A DNA stretch of 64,000 nucleotides from Cycas panzhihuaensis. Lineage: Eukaryota > Cycadophyta. The stretch's first letter is position 1; each line of letters starts with the position of its first letter. The notes beneath the pieces are model-generated. The model saw nothing but the letters and a program-made list of their open reading frames with translations, ran no database searches and was not told the DNA's origin. This document shows positions 1 to 12,200 of the stretch, in pieces. The stretch spans positions 37,083,741 through 37,147,740 of the forward strand of contig CM041465.1 in assembly GCA_023213395.1 (NCBI GenBank). The letters run 5' to 3'. The position numbers were made by a program, and so were the translations under genes.

Positions 1-557
1 ATTTCATATGCTATTGGGATCTGTTCTAAGTTTATGGCATAGCCCAAGATTTCACATTGAAAGGCAGTTATGTGGATCCTGAGATATCTTCAGGGTTCAT
101 TTCAATTTGGACTTGATTACTGCCAGGTGGACAATCCTACTTTCGCAGGTTATACAGATGTTGATTGGGCTAGTTGCTACGATAGTCATAGATCGACCTC
201 AGGTTACTGCTTTAACCTAGGTTCTGCCTCTATTTCTTGGAGTTGCAAAAAGCAGCCAAATGTCACCTTATCCTCTGCGGGAGTAGAGTACAAAGCTGTT
301 ATTAATGCAACTACAGAGGCTATCTAGCTAAGAAGGATTCTTGAAGAGCTTGGTATTGATCAAACATAAGCTAGTTTCCTCTTCTATGACAATTAGAGTG
401 TCCTCAAGTTAACCAAGAATTCTGTAGTCCATGCAAGAACAAAGCATATCAAGGTTCACCATCACTTCATCAGGGAACATGTTCAGGATGGTGAGATAGA
501 TATGGTTTACAAGATGACCGACGAACAAATTGCAAATATCTTCACTAAAGCACTTAA
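1..557 (+). pseudogene. Copia element Z: end of RT plus RNase H (split)
   Basis: This is the C-terminal part of a Ty1/copia polyprotein. The RT-end signature ISYAIGICSKF is followed by the RNase H block with DVDWA, STSGYCFNLGS and SWSCKKQPNVTLSS, then ARTKHIKVHHHFIREHV and IFTKAL. RNase H degrades the RNA strand of the retrotransposon cDNA hybrid. The frame holds several stops (after TTEAI, after IDQT, and a stop replacing Q in the CDNQS motif), so it is dead. The reading stops abruptly after IFTKAL at 557 because element E is inserted there. The last residues (RDKFEQCRHGLG...GGC and stop) reappear on the far side of E at about 35167-35237. The upstream part of the element lies outside the window. 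Confidence 0.9.
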
Positions 558-972
558 TGTGAAACTTTCAACATGGAGAGCATTCAACATCAATAAGATC
601 AATGGACAAAATGGAAACTGCATTAACTTAGATTAAAGATGACTACATCATGATACTGCTACACCACAGACTCAACAAGAGACTCCATGATGACTTGATG
701 TCCCTACTTTACCTCACTCCCCTATTTATATATCATAGGTGGGAATATGAAGGTGAGGTGAGTTACATGTGGGACAAATGACCTTTAACATATCTAATGA
801 CTTTTCACCTACTGATTGACCAATGACCTTTCAAATTCTTACTTAACAATATTATAATATGTGACCCTTAGACTCTAACATAATACTTTAGAACTACAAC
901 ATTATTGACCCTAAGACACAATTTACGCCTAAATACATTACACATTTACACATTAAACATTATCTTCTAACA
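558..972 (-). repeat. E 3' LTR
   Basis: The copy starts TGTGAAAC and ends TTCTAACA on the + strand and matches 34749-35162 along its whole length with scattered substitutions. It holds a TATA-like AT-rich stretch (CTATTTATATATCATAGG, about 721-738). Confidence 0.88.
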
Positions 973-986
973 CCTCCCCTTAATGT
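973..986 (-). other. E polypurine tract
   Basis: On the minus strand this reads CATTAAGGGGAGG directly before the 3' LTR start TGTTAGAAG, the expected primer site for plus-strand DNA synthesis. Confidence 0.8.
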
Positions 987-1058
987 TTAATATCAAGACA
1001 ACAAATGTTGAATACCAAAGACATCATGACATCTAGTACTAAAGATTGACAACAAGAC

Positions 1059-1406
1059 TTACACAAGACTTGACATGAGATGTTTGAGTTTGTAGTGCCC
1101 GAGTTTTGGAATCTTTCTGAAGATGATGCCATGAACTCGATCTTCGACTTGAATGTAGCAATACCATTTATTCCTTTGTATCATGTTTGTTCTATCATCC
1201 TCTGTTTCTAGCTTGATGACTGCTACTGTATCTGAGTGTTCCAACTGTAGGTGTGATCTACTTTGATTATTGTCTCCTGGATCAAATGTGACAACATATG
1301 ATTTGGACTCCATGAAGAGAAGGAATTCCTTCTTATTTGTCAAGTCAACAAGAGTAGTCAACCCCTCAAGCCAATAAACATTCTCTTGAAAGGAAATAAG
1401 GGACAT
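1059..1406 (-). CDS. Unrecognised ORF of element E (116 codons)
   Basis: This is an open frame of 115 residues at the 3' end of E, close to the polypurine tract. I do not recognise it. It has an early segment (MSLISFQENVYWLEGLTTLVDL), a mixed charged middle with SKSYVVTFDPGDNN and ETEDDRTNMIQRNKWYC, and a basic end KLGHYKLKHLMSSLV. It does not match the RNase H or C-terminal pol motifs that sit at this position in the other copia elements of the window. It may be remnant coding sequence or captured host sequence; being open could also be chance. No function is proposed. Confidence 0.35.
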   Translation of the reverse strand: MSLISFQENVYWLEGLTTLVDLTNKKEFLLFMESKSYVVTFDPGDNNQSRSHLQLEHSDTVAVIKLETEDDRTNMIQRNKWYCYIQVEDRVHGIIFRKIPKLGHYKLKHLMSSLV

Positions 1407-1737
1407 TGATTTCTTTCTTAACTTTACAAGTATAGGTGCTTATCCTAGTTTAGCAAAATATTTTGTTTTCTCCTCATCACTCAAAGAATCTGTTGACGTG
1501 CCAAATATGATGAGGATTTTTGTTATAATCACATGTACATGCTTCCTAATTATGGTTACTTAAAAATAGTATATCACCTCAACATAATTGTCTCTCATGA
1601 CTAAGTAACCTGCGAGAAGTATACACCAATCTTGATGAACAAGATTCTAACCAAATGACATTCCAACTATATCCCTTCTTTCTTTGAACGAATTTTCCAG
1701 TGCCTTTGTAAGATATGTTGACACGACCTAGATTCTT

Positions 1738-2121
1738 TTAAAGACAAGGACAAAAAATGGTGCCATGTTGAATGTGATTATACAATGTTTTGTGCATATG
1801 CATACAACCATGTGACCTGACATGTGACTTGGCAACAAATTTATTAACGCAAACTAAGGTAATATTATCCAAACTTTCCACTAAGGTAGTTGTGTCTCCA
1901 TAATGCACTACCTGTGAAGAAGAATATTTAGGTTTTTCAAATTTCACCCTTTCAGTGATTTGTAGTGCAGTCTTTCCTGTCAACATGTTGAGGTTCAAAG
2001 TATTTGATGAGATAATATTCTTCTCAATCTTCAAATCTTCATTTTTATCTTCTTCCTCAAATTTCAAATGGTGATCATCAGGCCTATTTTCAGGAATAGG
2101 TTTACACAACTTTTCATCCAC
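1738..2121 (-). CDS. Unrecognised charged ORF of element E
   Basis: This open frame of 127 residues is rich in Asp, Glu and Lys in its first third (DDHHLKFEEEDKNEDLKIEK) and holds Cys and His in its last third (CVNKFVAKSHVRSHGCMHMH, IFCPCL). It lies downstream, in the sense of E, of the gag-like fragment. The position and composition recall the acidic ORF of element J at 58971-59528, which also follows a gag fragment, but I see no clear residue-level match. The late Cys/His residues could be a decayed metal-binding site; this is a guess. Confidence 0.35.
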   Translation of the reverse strand: MDEKLCKPIPENRPDDHHLKFEEEDKNEDLKIEKNIISSNTLNLNMLTGKTALQITERVKFEKPKYSSSQVVHYGDTTTLVESLDNITLVCVNKFVAKSHVRSHGCMHMHKTLYNHIQHGTIFCPCL

Positions 2122-2269
2122 TTTATGAACTTCAGAGGAGTTTAGAGAGATCTAGTCTTACAGGAATCAATTTTATTTCTTACATTTTCCCATTTTGCTT
2201 TTCTTTTTAGATTCTTTTTCTAGTTCTTAGTCAGGTTGTTGCACATAGCCTATCCTCCAAGAGTGACCT

Positions 2270-2605
2270 TTTCTCTTGTTTCACCCTTGTTAGCTGCATT
2301 ACAAAATTTGTTTGTCCTTCTAATAGTCTCCTGCACCTCTTCTGGGCTTTTTCATGCACTTCCTTCAGCAAGTTCTAGGCCTCTTTAGTAGAATCAATAT
2401 TTTGAAGTGCATGAATGAGGAAGTGGTAGGAAGGAGGAAGGCTTTCCTTGTCAAATGCTATAAGTATTACATCAATGGAAACTCTGTTTTTCTTCTTGAA
2501 GTTTTCCTCCCCTTCTTCATTAATCAATGTAGGACCATCAAGAATAATTTTCCACAGCCTTTTAAGCATAAATATACATTCCATTTTGATTTTCTAAATT
2601 TGAAA
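2270..2605 (-). pseudogene. Possible gag-like fragment of element E
   Basis: On the minus strand the block reads LKRLWKIILDGPTL, then a variable stretch, then HFLIHALQNIDSTKEA, a stop where Trp is expected, and NLLKEVHEKAQKR. The pattern LWKII-DGP followed about 50 residues later by STKEAW-LL--VHE fits the copia gag (UBN2-type) capsid fold of plant elements. The TAG at about 2372-2374 replaces the conserved Trp. Upstream the frame is closed, so the start is lost. The family call rests on motif spacing only and is moderate. Confidence 0.5.
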
Positions 2606-2899
2606 ATTAGTTCTGATATATTTGGGCAAAGCTGTTACTATCTATTATCCAAAATTCATTCTTTTCTGATACGAAAACAATGACATCACTCAACTCCATG
2701 ATGTGAGACTGAGTGATATACTCACTTTAACCTGAAATAAATCTATCAGATGAGCAACAAATATCTCCAAAATTTATGCCAAAGGGACTGTTTTTGAAAT
2801 ATGGTTCCAACACCTCAAACGGTTTGTAAATCAGATTCCTAGATGCAAAGATAGGAAGCAAACTGTGCAATCACCCCCTTTTAAGACCAAATTGATTAT

Positions 2900-3435
2900 T
2901 GAAAGACGAAATGGAGAAGATACAAGTGCCAGAATCTATTGAGGAGCTAGATAGGACATCGAAATATGAAGGACTATACACTTGGATTAATGAAAAAGAT
3001 GTAGTACAACACAAAAGATGATAGGGAGGAGTATTGCACTTCAACTCAACCTATCATAAACACAAGTATGAAGGAGAATTCATCTCAACACTTCACCTAC
3101 AAGAGACACTTACAGCAGCATAACTCTAACTCCAAATACTACATCCAAAACATGAAAATAGGGCTCCTTATTAAGGAGTTTGGACGATTAGGATCTCTCC
3201 ACATGTCGCTGATCAAGACTAAAAGACAAATCTGATTAAGACTCTTCTATCTCCAAGGATAAGGATAGAGCCCACCAAAGTTGACTTCTCACAAGCAGAT
3301 GTGAGAAAAGTCACTACAAGACAAAAGACAATTTTATAATCAAACAAATGAACACTTTAGGATAAAGGCCTAAAGTGACAAAAATACTAACACCTATGGT
3401 CAAGACTTAATGCTTAGGAAATGAAGGTTCTAACA
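2900..3435 (-). repeat. A 3' LTR
   Basis: It begins TGAAAGACG and ends GGTTCTAACA on the + strand, with C-rich + strand sequence (ACCCCCC, a minus-strand polypurine tract) directly after it. It contains the LTR inverted repeat CACTTTAGG / CCTAAAGTG (about 3353-3379), also present in D. Confidence 0.9.
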
Positions 3436-6400
3436 ACCCCCCTGAATGGATACAACATTAAGTCGAATGCCAAGGCCGCTTCTAAAATGATTGAACTTCT
3501 CTTTCCCAAGTGGCTTGGTGAAGATGTCGGCTTGTTGTACATGTTCTTTGATAAAATGGTGATGGACCTTAATATGCTTGGTGCGTGCATGAAATACCAG
3601 ATTCTTGGCAATCTTGATAACACTCTGATTGTCACAATATAATGATGTTGGGAGTGTTTGCTCAAATCCAAGCTCTTCAAGAATCCGTCTGAGCCAAATA
3701 GCCTCACATGTTGCGCTGACAGCAACTTTGTATTCTGCTTCAGTGGAGGAAAGTGTAACATTTGGTTGCCTTTTGCAACTCCATGAAACAATAGCAGATC
3801 CAAGGTTGAAACAATAACCTGAGGTGGATTTCCTGCTATCTTGGCATCCAGCCCAATCTGAATTTGAGAACCATTCTAGTGTAAAGTTCTCATTTCGTGT
3901 GTACTGAAGACTATACTGCAAAGTACCTTTGAGGTATTTGAGGATGCGTTTTGCAGCATTCTAGTGTCGCTGATTGGGGCTGATCATATATTTGGAACAT
4001 ATTCCAATCGCATATGAAATGTCAGGTTTAGTGTTAGTCAAGTAGATGAGACTGCCCACTAGTTGCCTGAAAATGGTGGAATCAACAGGTTTCCATTCTT
4101 CATTCATCGACAATTTAGTACCTGTCTCCATGGGTGTTGGTGAAGGTTTGCAATCTTCCATTTTGAATCGCTGCAAAATGTTCCATGTATATTTGGCTTG
4201 AGAAATGAAAATGTGACCTGACTGCTACCACACTTCCATGCCAAGGAAATAGTGAAGAAGTCCGAGATTTGTCATCTCAAAACTTCTTTTCAAGTCCCTT
4301 TGGAGATGCTCAATCAAATTTACATCATTGCCTGTGATAATTAAATCATCAATATAAAGAACAACTAGAGTGATGTGTTGGTTTTGAACTTTGATATACA
4401 GGTTCGAATCTAATGTGGATCGATGAAAATTGTGCTACAAAATGTAGTCATTGATCTTTGAATACCAAGCACGTGGCGCCTGTTTTAGACCATACAAGGC
4501 CTTTTTAAGGAGACAGACAAGATGTTCATTACCGACAGAAATATATCCAGGAGGTTGTTCCAGGTAGACCTCCTCAGTCAAATCGCCATTGAGAAAGGCG
4601 CTTTTGACATCCATCTGATACAATGGCCACTTGCATTGTGCAACTAAGGCCATAACAATCCTGATGGTATTCATATTGGCCACAGGTGCAAATGTCTTGG
4701 TGTAGTCAATGCCTTCTTGTTGTTTGAAACCTTTAGCAACAAGGCGAGTCTTATATCGCTCAATAGTATCATCAGACTTATACTTTATTTTATAGATCCA
4801 CTTACAACTGATGGCTTGTTTGCCAGGTGGTAACTCAACCAAGTCCCATGTGTCATTTTGATAAATGGAGTGGATCCCATCATCCATGGCAGCTTGCCAC
4901 TTTTTGTCTGTACATGCCTCTTTAAAAGTGGAAGGCTCAGGAGCAGTAAGCACTTCAGCCATAAGTGTGTAATTGACAGTAGGCGATGGCCGCATTTTCG
5001 ATGGTCATTTTCCTTCAACGATTTGTGAATCTGCAATAGTTTGCATATACCATTTGGGTAGCTTCTTCGTCGATGTGGCTTCATGGACTTGTAGTGGAGG
5101 TGATTGCTGAACCTCAGAAGAAGAAGAAGAAGGATATAATGAAGGAACTAAGGAAGATGAGGAGGAAGAAGAAGCAGCAGGTGCAAATGAAGTACAAGGT
5201 GTTGAGGAAGATGAAGGGACAGATTCTTCAAGAATGGCTTTGCCTTTATCAAGGGAGAGAGGAAGAGTGCTCATGTCGATCTCTCGATTGTCTTCTGCAA
5301 AGACAACGTCTCGTGAAGTATGCATCTTTTTAGTAAGGGGATCAAACAATCAATATGCTTTACTGCCAAGAGTATATCCAACAAAGATGCATTTGAGAGT
5401 TTTGTCGTCGAATTTCTGTTTTTGTTCATGAGGAATGTTCATGTAGGTCATGCATCCAAAGTTCGTAAATGACTGACCGTAGGTTTTTGGCCAGTCCAGG
5501 CCTCCTCGGGTGTCATACCTAAAAGTGCAGAAGTCGAGCTGCGGTTTGACAAATATGCAACAGTATGAAGTGCTTCTGCCCAATATGCTAATGAGAGACC
5601 TTTGGCATGCATCATAGCTTTTGCTCTATTGACCAAGGTTCTGTTTATCCTTTCTGCCACACCATTCTACTGGGGTGTGTAAGGGGCAAAAACTTGGCGT
5701 TTGATGTCGTTTTGAATATAGAATTGATTAAAATCCCTGGACGTATACTCACCACCATTATCTGTTCAAAGTATTTTGATGCGCATGCCAGATTCATTTT
5801 TGACCACAAGTTTAAATTCCTTAAACTTGTTCAAACCTTCTAACTTATGCTTTAGAAAGTAGACCCACACTTTGTGTGAGAAATCATCAATGAATGTCAT
5901 GAAGAATGAGGATCCTCCATGAGACTGAGTGGTTATGGGACCGCAAGTGTCAGAATGTACAAGCTAAAGTGGATGCTGTGCTCTCCAGGCCTTATCTTTT
6001 TCAAAAGGTTCTTGATGTTGCTTCCCCATAAGACACGATTCACAAAGACAATTACCCCCAAAGATTTTGGGTAAGCCATAAACCAAGTTTTGTCTGAACA
6101 TCTCCCTGATGCTGTCAAGATTAAGATGTCCAAGTCTTTCATGCCACAATTGAGTCTTATTGATAAATGGGAGACATATGCATGAGATGATCCAAATGTT
6201 GTATCTAATTTGTAGAGGCCATGATCTTCATGACCAACTGCAACTATCTGGTCGTCTTTGTTCCTGATGATACACTTTCTGTCTTTGAATAGCACACTCA
6301 TCTGTTGCTTATCAAGCTAACTAACAAAAAGCAAGTTTTTAGGCATTCCAGGAACTAGGAAAACATTTGCACTAGAAAATGCAGAATGTTGATCATGAGG

Positions 6401-7579
6401 TGTAATTTGACCTACACCTGATATTTCGATAGTGGCATTGTCCCCAAATGTCACTGTTTCTCCCTGACATTCTTGAAAATTTGACAATATGTTTGCATCA
6501 CCTGTCATGTGACGTGATGCACCAGAATCAATGATCCAAGTATTATCATTATGACTGCCACTATAAGCAAAAAAGGTCATGTCACTTGGATCATGTTGTG
6601 CTGTGTGGCCTTGAAAGCCACCACGATTCGTCCTTTTATGGCGACCACCTCAGAATGCACCTCGAGTTGGTCCTTGTTGCTGCTGACGTTGTTGACGTTG
6701 CTACTGCTGCTGACGTTGATTCTGTTGCTGTTGACGATGATTCTGTTGACATTGAATTTGTTGTTGTTGTGGTTGTTACAAGTCATGTTGACATTTTCTG
6801 CAGTCGGGCTATATGTGGCCAACTTTGCCACAATAATGACATATGACAGCCTTTGATTTTATGCTAAGACTGCCTAATTTTTTCAAAAAAATCTGCTTGG
6901 GCTGAAATTGTTGCTTGGGTTTGAATTTCGTGGAGAAAGCACCATATGTGCTTGCCTCATCTTGTCGCGAATAAATTTCTTCTTCTTGCAGCAATAAACA
7001 TTCTAAATCATTGAAAGTTAGAATTTACAAAGTTCCATTTCTAGAAATGTCAGAAATAAAACCATTATATTCTTTAGGCAAAACATGAATTGTTGTAGTA
7101 ACCAAGTCTTCATTTGTGACTGGTTTGCCAAGTGCTGTCAGTTGATTACTGATAGCCTTAATTGAAGATAAATAGGCTACCATTAGAGCAACATATTTCA
7201 GACTGAATAATTTTGCTTTATACATAACAATTCGTACATCATCTTTTCGTTCATATAATGAAACAATTATGTCCCAAGCAATTTTGGAAGTTGAAGCAGA
7301 TTCAATATTCTGATCAACATTACCACTGACTGAGAGATGAATAAAGGCGAGTGCAACTTCATCTTTAGCTTTGAAAGAAGCAAACGCAACAGGATCTGTT
7401 GGAATCAAATTTTGAGGATTAGCAGGATCAGGAGTGGGCTCAGGTTTGGCGATTTCGCCTTATACATAACCCCATAACTCATTCAAAATCAACAAGTTTT
7501 TTGCTTGCTTTTTCCAAGTGAGATAGTTTTCAGCACCTGTTAGTTTAATGGTGTTTGCATTTAGCATCTGAGTCGCCAT
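3436..7579 (-). pseudogene. Element A gag-pol polyprotein (broken)
   Basis: The Ty1/copia order is complete on the minus strand. Gag starts at the ATG at 7577-7579 and ends in a zinc knuckle CHYCGKVGHI, stop, PDC (about 6800-6840). A Gln/Asn-rich linker follows, then protease with IIDSGASRHMT (about 6500-6530) and GAG-pre-integrase WHERLGHLNLDS with CESCLMGKQH (about 6010-6150). The integrase core shows HSDTCGP, TDNGGEYTS and AERINR, so the D,D,E residues are kept. RT has the YIDD box in LYIDDLIITG (about 4330-4360), and RNase H has STSGYCFNLGS and CDNQS (3430-3920), ending VSIQGGC. Several in-frame stops (for example near 7440, 7023 and before TDNGGEY) and frameshifts make it non-functional. 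The + strand and other-frame ORFs here are shadows. Confidence 0.92.
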
Positions 7580-8668
7580 TTCGATTGCAGTACCACATGA
7601 AACTTGGGAACTTTTGAGTTGACGCCGCTTAAGTTCCACTCAATATCCAACAAGAAATCGAGACAAAGGCGAAAAATTTGTGGACGGAATGGAGGGCTTG
7701 GCTCGCAAGTTTGTCCAACCTGATAGCAAGATTAGTGTTGGCCAAGTTATTGACACTTTGAGGCAGAGTATAAACTCTTTTCGAGCCTTCCCACTTAAGT
7801 GTTTTATTAATTAAAAGTAGGTTTATTTTAGTGCTGAAAAATGTGTGCTTGTAGGCCTGTTTGCTGCTGAAAACTTTGTCAAAAAAGGACTTCAAAATAC
7901 AATGTAGTTGCGTTGAATATCAAACAATGCAACTAAGTTCAAACAACAATCTCATAAAGAGATAAACAACAGCTAAAACACCACAAATTAATGCCTTGAA
8001 CAAGTCAGTAATGAAGCAAGTCCACCATGAACACCTGGGATCATAAAATTGATCCCTACGCACCAAAAATTTGCAGTTTTTTTATTGATGTTTGCCCCCT
8101 TTTGTAGTTAATGTTGATTCTCACTTACAATTGGGTCACCTCGCAGAGAGCCCAGTGAGAAAAATAGTCTTTAAATAGTACAAATTAAGGCTTAAATTAA
8201 GCCAAAAATGATGGTGTTTTAATCACCAAATTACACTAGGAGGTTTTTACAAAATAGTGTGATTAACACACTTTGAGAATTTTTGAAATTTATCACCTTT
8301 TAACTCAAAAATTAATGACTTAAGTTACTAAAGAACTTAATGTCATTAAAAAATTGAGTAATTTTCAATAGAAAAAATTATAAAATCACTTTTGAAGTAG
8401 TGATTTTATGTTCAAAATAATAATTGCAATTTTTTTCGTATGTTTTAGTGTGATTACCACACTAAACAAAGTGTTAACAAAGTGTTAAAACAACAAGACA
8501 ATAGAAACTAAGGTTATAAAAGAAAAATTAAAAATAGAATATACCTAGTATTTTCAATATTTCATACCCCAAAGTTTTTAAAACCAAGGTTTAAATAGTG
8601 ATTATAAAATCGGGCGGCCGCTGAAAACCTGCTGCGACGAAAATTACCAGGCAGAATCACGGAGACTG
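7580..8668 (-). other. Element A 5' leader, gag-proximal part
   Basis: This is untranslated leader between gag and the PBS, interrupted at 8669-8673 by B (TSD TGGGC). It is AT-rich and full of GTGTGATTAACACAC-like short inverted repeats (about 8257-8277, 8449-8465). At 8133-8153 the minus strand reads GGGCTCTCTGCGAGGTGACC, a copy of a motif that recurs in the leaders of B, C and D. It also matches D just upstream of gag (CACCAAAAATTTGCAG block against 41240-41290). No gene is seen. Confidence 0.75.
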
Positions 8669-8673
8669 TGGGC

Positions 8674-9228
8674 TATGAAAAGAGGCCTAATGGCCTCACA
8701 GTCCCAAGATCTAGAAGCTAGGATCACTCTAGTTCTAGAAGCACAAATACTTAACAAGTATAATACTCTCAAGATGAAAGAAAGCATAAGAGACAAAGCG
8801 TAAAATGAAGGAGCAAGAGAAATGATACCCAATGTGTGGAGTTGGAATTGGTCCAACTTCCAAAAGAATAAACAGTTTGATTAGCAAATTGATAGCATAA
8901 CAATACGGCTACAACTCTCTTATGAAACAATGAGGTGAGGTCTGATTATATAGAGTGAAATGAGAGACCTAATGCCTTGGATGTTTGACAAGTGTCAAAC
9001 ATCCAAGATACATGCCTTGCATGTACGACATGTGTCCTTTTGGGCTCTCATATGAGCAAAAGTGTATGGGGGTCCATTTGACCCTTTAGTGACAACGTTG
9101 TGTCACTAGAAAGAATGTGGGTGTGCACTTTATCACTTAAGTGATAAGTCACCCCTAAAATACAAAAGTACACATATTACATAAACATTAAAGTACATAA
9201 CCTTAACATGTAAACATAAGGTTTAACA
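8674..9228 (-). repeat. B 3' LTR with several palindromes
   Basis: It runs from TATGAAAAGAGGCC to GGTTTAACA and is followed by a C8 run (minus-strand polypurine tract TAAGGGGGGG). Its right part (8936-9228) is nearly identical to 20174-20465. It carries a 15-bp-arm hairpin (8976-9007), TACATGC/GCATGTA (9009-9025), GTGACAACGTTGTGTCAC (9089-9106) and the perfect palindrome TTATCACTTAAGTGATAA (9130-9147). Confidence 0.9.
8976..9007. repeat. LTR hairpin, perfect 15-bp arms (B 3' LTR)
   Basis: Arms CTTGGATGTTTGACA (8976-8990) and TGTCAAACATCCAAG (8993-9007) pair perfectly around a 2-base AG spacer. The same arms with an AA spacer are at 20213-20244, and a base-pair-preserving variant is in C at 19894-19925. 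Confidence 0.92.
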
Positions 9229-12200
9229 CCCCCCCTTACCGTTTACAATGTTAAGTCGGACACCAAGACCATCTTTGAATTTTACAAACTTTTTTCTACC
9301 AAGAGGCTTGGTAAGGATATTTGTTGTCTGCGCCTTTGTAGGTCTGTACTGGAGGTTGATCTCACCATTCTGCACATGCTCTCTGATGAAGTGATGGTGA
9401 ACCTTGATGTGTTTTGTCCGCGCATGAAGAAATGGATTCTTGGCTAGCTCGAGTACACTTTGATTGTCACAATATATCCTGGTGGGGTGATTTTGCTCAA
9501 GTCCAAGTTCCTCAAGAATCCATCGTAGCCAGGTAGCTTTACAAGTCGCTACCGAATGCGACTTTGTACTACGCTTGTGGAGGACAAGGTAACATTGGGT
9601 TGCTTCTTGTAACTCCACAAAACAACTGCTGAACCAAGGGAAAAACAATATTTCGAGGTTGATCTCCTGTTATCTTGGCAACCTGCCCAATCAGAATTTG
9701 AGAACCCTTCTAGAGTGAAGTTCTCATTATGCGCATATTCAAGGCCATGCTGCAATGTGCCTTTGATGTATTTAAGTATGCGTTTAGCTACATTCCAATG
9801 TGTCTGATTGGGTTGAGACATGTATCGTGAGCAAATCCCAACTGCAAATGAAATGTCTGGTCGAGTGTTGGTGAGATAAATGAGGCTCCCAATCAACTGC
9901 TGGTAAAGTGTGGGATCTGCAGGTGTAGCTTCCTCATTAAGAGTAAGCTTAGATCCATTCTTCATTGGTGCAGCCGCTGGATTGCAGTCGTGCATTCTTA
10001 ACCGCTGCAAAATGTCCCAAGAATATTTCGCTTAGGAGATGAATATATAGCCTGGCTGTTGCCATATCTCAAAGCCTAAGAAATAGTGAAGAAGTCCAAG
10101 ATCTGTCATCTCGAAACTTCTTTTTAAGTCATCCTGCAGAATGTTTATCATCTTAGTGTCACTGCCAGTGACCACTAAGTCATCTACATACAAGGCAACA
10201 AAAATGATATGGTTCTTTTCATGTTTTATATATAGGTTAGGATCAGAAGTAGATCGATGAAACCCATGTCTCAAGAAGTAATCATCGATCTTTGAGTACC
10301 ATGCTCTTGGAGCTTGTTTCAAGCCATATAATGCCTTTTTTAGGCGATATCCAAAATGTTCCTTGCCTTGTACTTTGTAACCGGGAGGTTGCTCCAAGTA
10401 TATCTCCTCCTGAAGATCGCCATTAAGAAAGGCGCTCTTCACGTCCATCTGATAGACTGGCCATTTGCATTGAGCAACTAAGGCCAAGATGAGTCTGATG
10501 GTGTTCATATTTGCCACTGGTGCAAAAGTCTCCTCATAGTCTATGCCTTCTTTTTGTTTGAATCCTTTTGCCACAAGGCGGGCCTTCTACCGCTTAAGTG
10601 AACCATCAGAATGGAATTTGGTCTTGTAGACCCATTTGCAACTGATTGCTTGTTTGTGTTTAGGCAATTCAACCAAATCGCAAGTACCATTCTTTTGAAT
10701 ATAATGGATTTCTTCATGCATGACAGCCTTCCAATTTTCATTTTTAGAAGCCTCCTCAAAAGTGGAAGGCTCATCAACACATAGCACTTCAGCCATAAGT
10801 GCATAATTGGTTTGTCTTTTGTATTTTGATGGACGTTTTCCTTCAATGATGTGGCTGTCCTGAACTGTTTGAGTGTACCATTTTGGTAACTTTTGAATCG
10901 AAGTAACTTGAACCTCAAGATCTTCTGGTCTAAGTGGTTGATCAACAGAAGATGTGCTTGGATCAAGTGGAGCAAATTCAGTTGATGTAGACGGTCCAGC
11001 AGGTGCAGATGATGTACATGGTGTAGAAGATTGAGACGGAAGGAAGGCCTCAATAATCTTCTTGCCTTTGTTAATGGGAGGTTGCATGGATGCTGTTTGT
11101 AACTCGTTATGATCTTCTTCAGCAAAGATGATATCTCTTGAGAGATGCATTTTCTTCCCAATGGGATCATATAACTTGTAGGCTTTGCTATGAATGGCAT
11201 ACCCTACAAAGATGCATTTTAGACTATGCTTGTCTAATTTTGTCCTTTGCTGATCGAGGATGTGCATATAAGCAGTGCACCCAAAAGTCTTCAAATGGCT
11301 AACAGTAGACTTTTTGCCAGACCATGCCTCCTCAGGTGTCATATCGGTGACTGCTGTAGTAGGACTGCGATTGGCAACATAGGCAATTGTGTGAAATACC
11401 TCCACCCAGTAAGCTCGAGTGAGTCCTTGTGCATGCATCATTGCTTTGGCTTTATTACGCCAAAGTTCTGTTCATTCGTTCGGAGACTCCATTTTGTTGA
11501 GTAGTGTGAGGAATAGTCAGTTGTCTCTGAATGCCGTTATGCTTGTTGTATTGGGCGAATTCATTTGAAGTAAATTCACCTCCATTGTCTGTCCTTAATG
11601 TTTTGATTGAGTGGCGGACTGCTTTCTACTTCCAGCTTGAATTCTTTGAATTTGGAAAAAGCTTCAAACTTGTGCTTGATGAAGTAGACCCAGACTTTGT
11701 GAGAAAAGTCATCAATGAAGGAGATGTAATATAAAGCTCCTCTAAAAGATGCGGTGGACATAGGTCCACACAAATCTGAGTGTACCAACTGCAAAGGATG
11801 TGATGCACGCCATGCTTTGCCTTTAGGGAAAGGCAAGCGATGCTGAGTCCCCATAATACATGCTTCACAAAGACATTTTGTGCCATAGATCTTTGGAAGC
11901 CCATGTACCATATTCTTGTTGATCATCTGCCTCAAATTGTCTAAGCTCAAATGGCCTAGACGTTGATGCCAAAGTTGCATCTTGGACAAGTATGGAGTGA
12001 CAATTGAACCGTAGTAAGCGAGAATCAAGTGTTATATTATTTGCATCGAATTTGTAGAGGCCTTGATCCTCATATCCAACAGCTACTACTTGGTCATCTT
12101 TGTCACTGATTACACATTTCCTATTTCTGAACAAGACACTCATCTGTTGCTTGTCCAACTTGCTAACATATAGTAAGTTCTTGTCCATTGAAGGTATGAA

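Noticed and set aside
3421-3817. + strand ORFs at the A 3' end
   Set aside because: Antisense to the RNase H domain of A, which has clear family motifs.
5073-5333. Lys-rich + strand ORF
   Set aside because: It is the antisense of the Ser-rich linker before RT in element A.
6551-6856. Leu/Val-rich ORFs that look like membrane proteins (also 42441-42738)
   Set aside because: They are reverse-strand or shifted shadows of the CAA-rich Gln/Asn linker between gag knuckle and protease in A and D.
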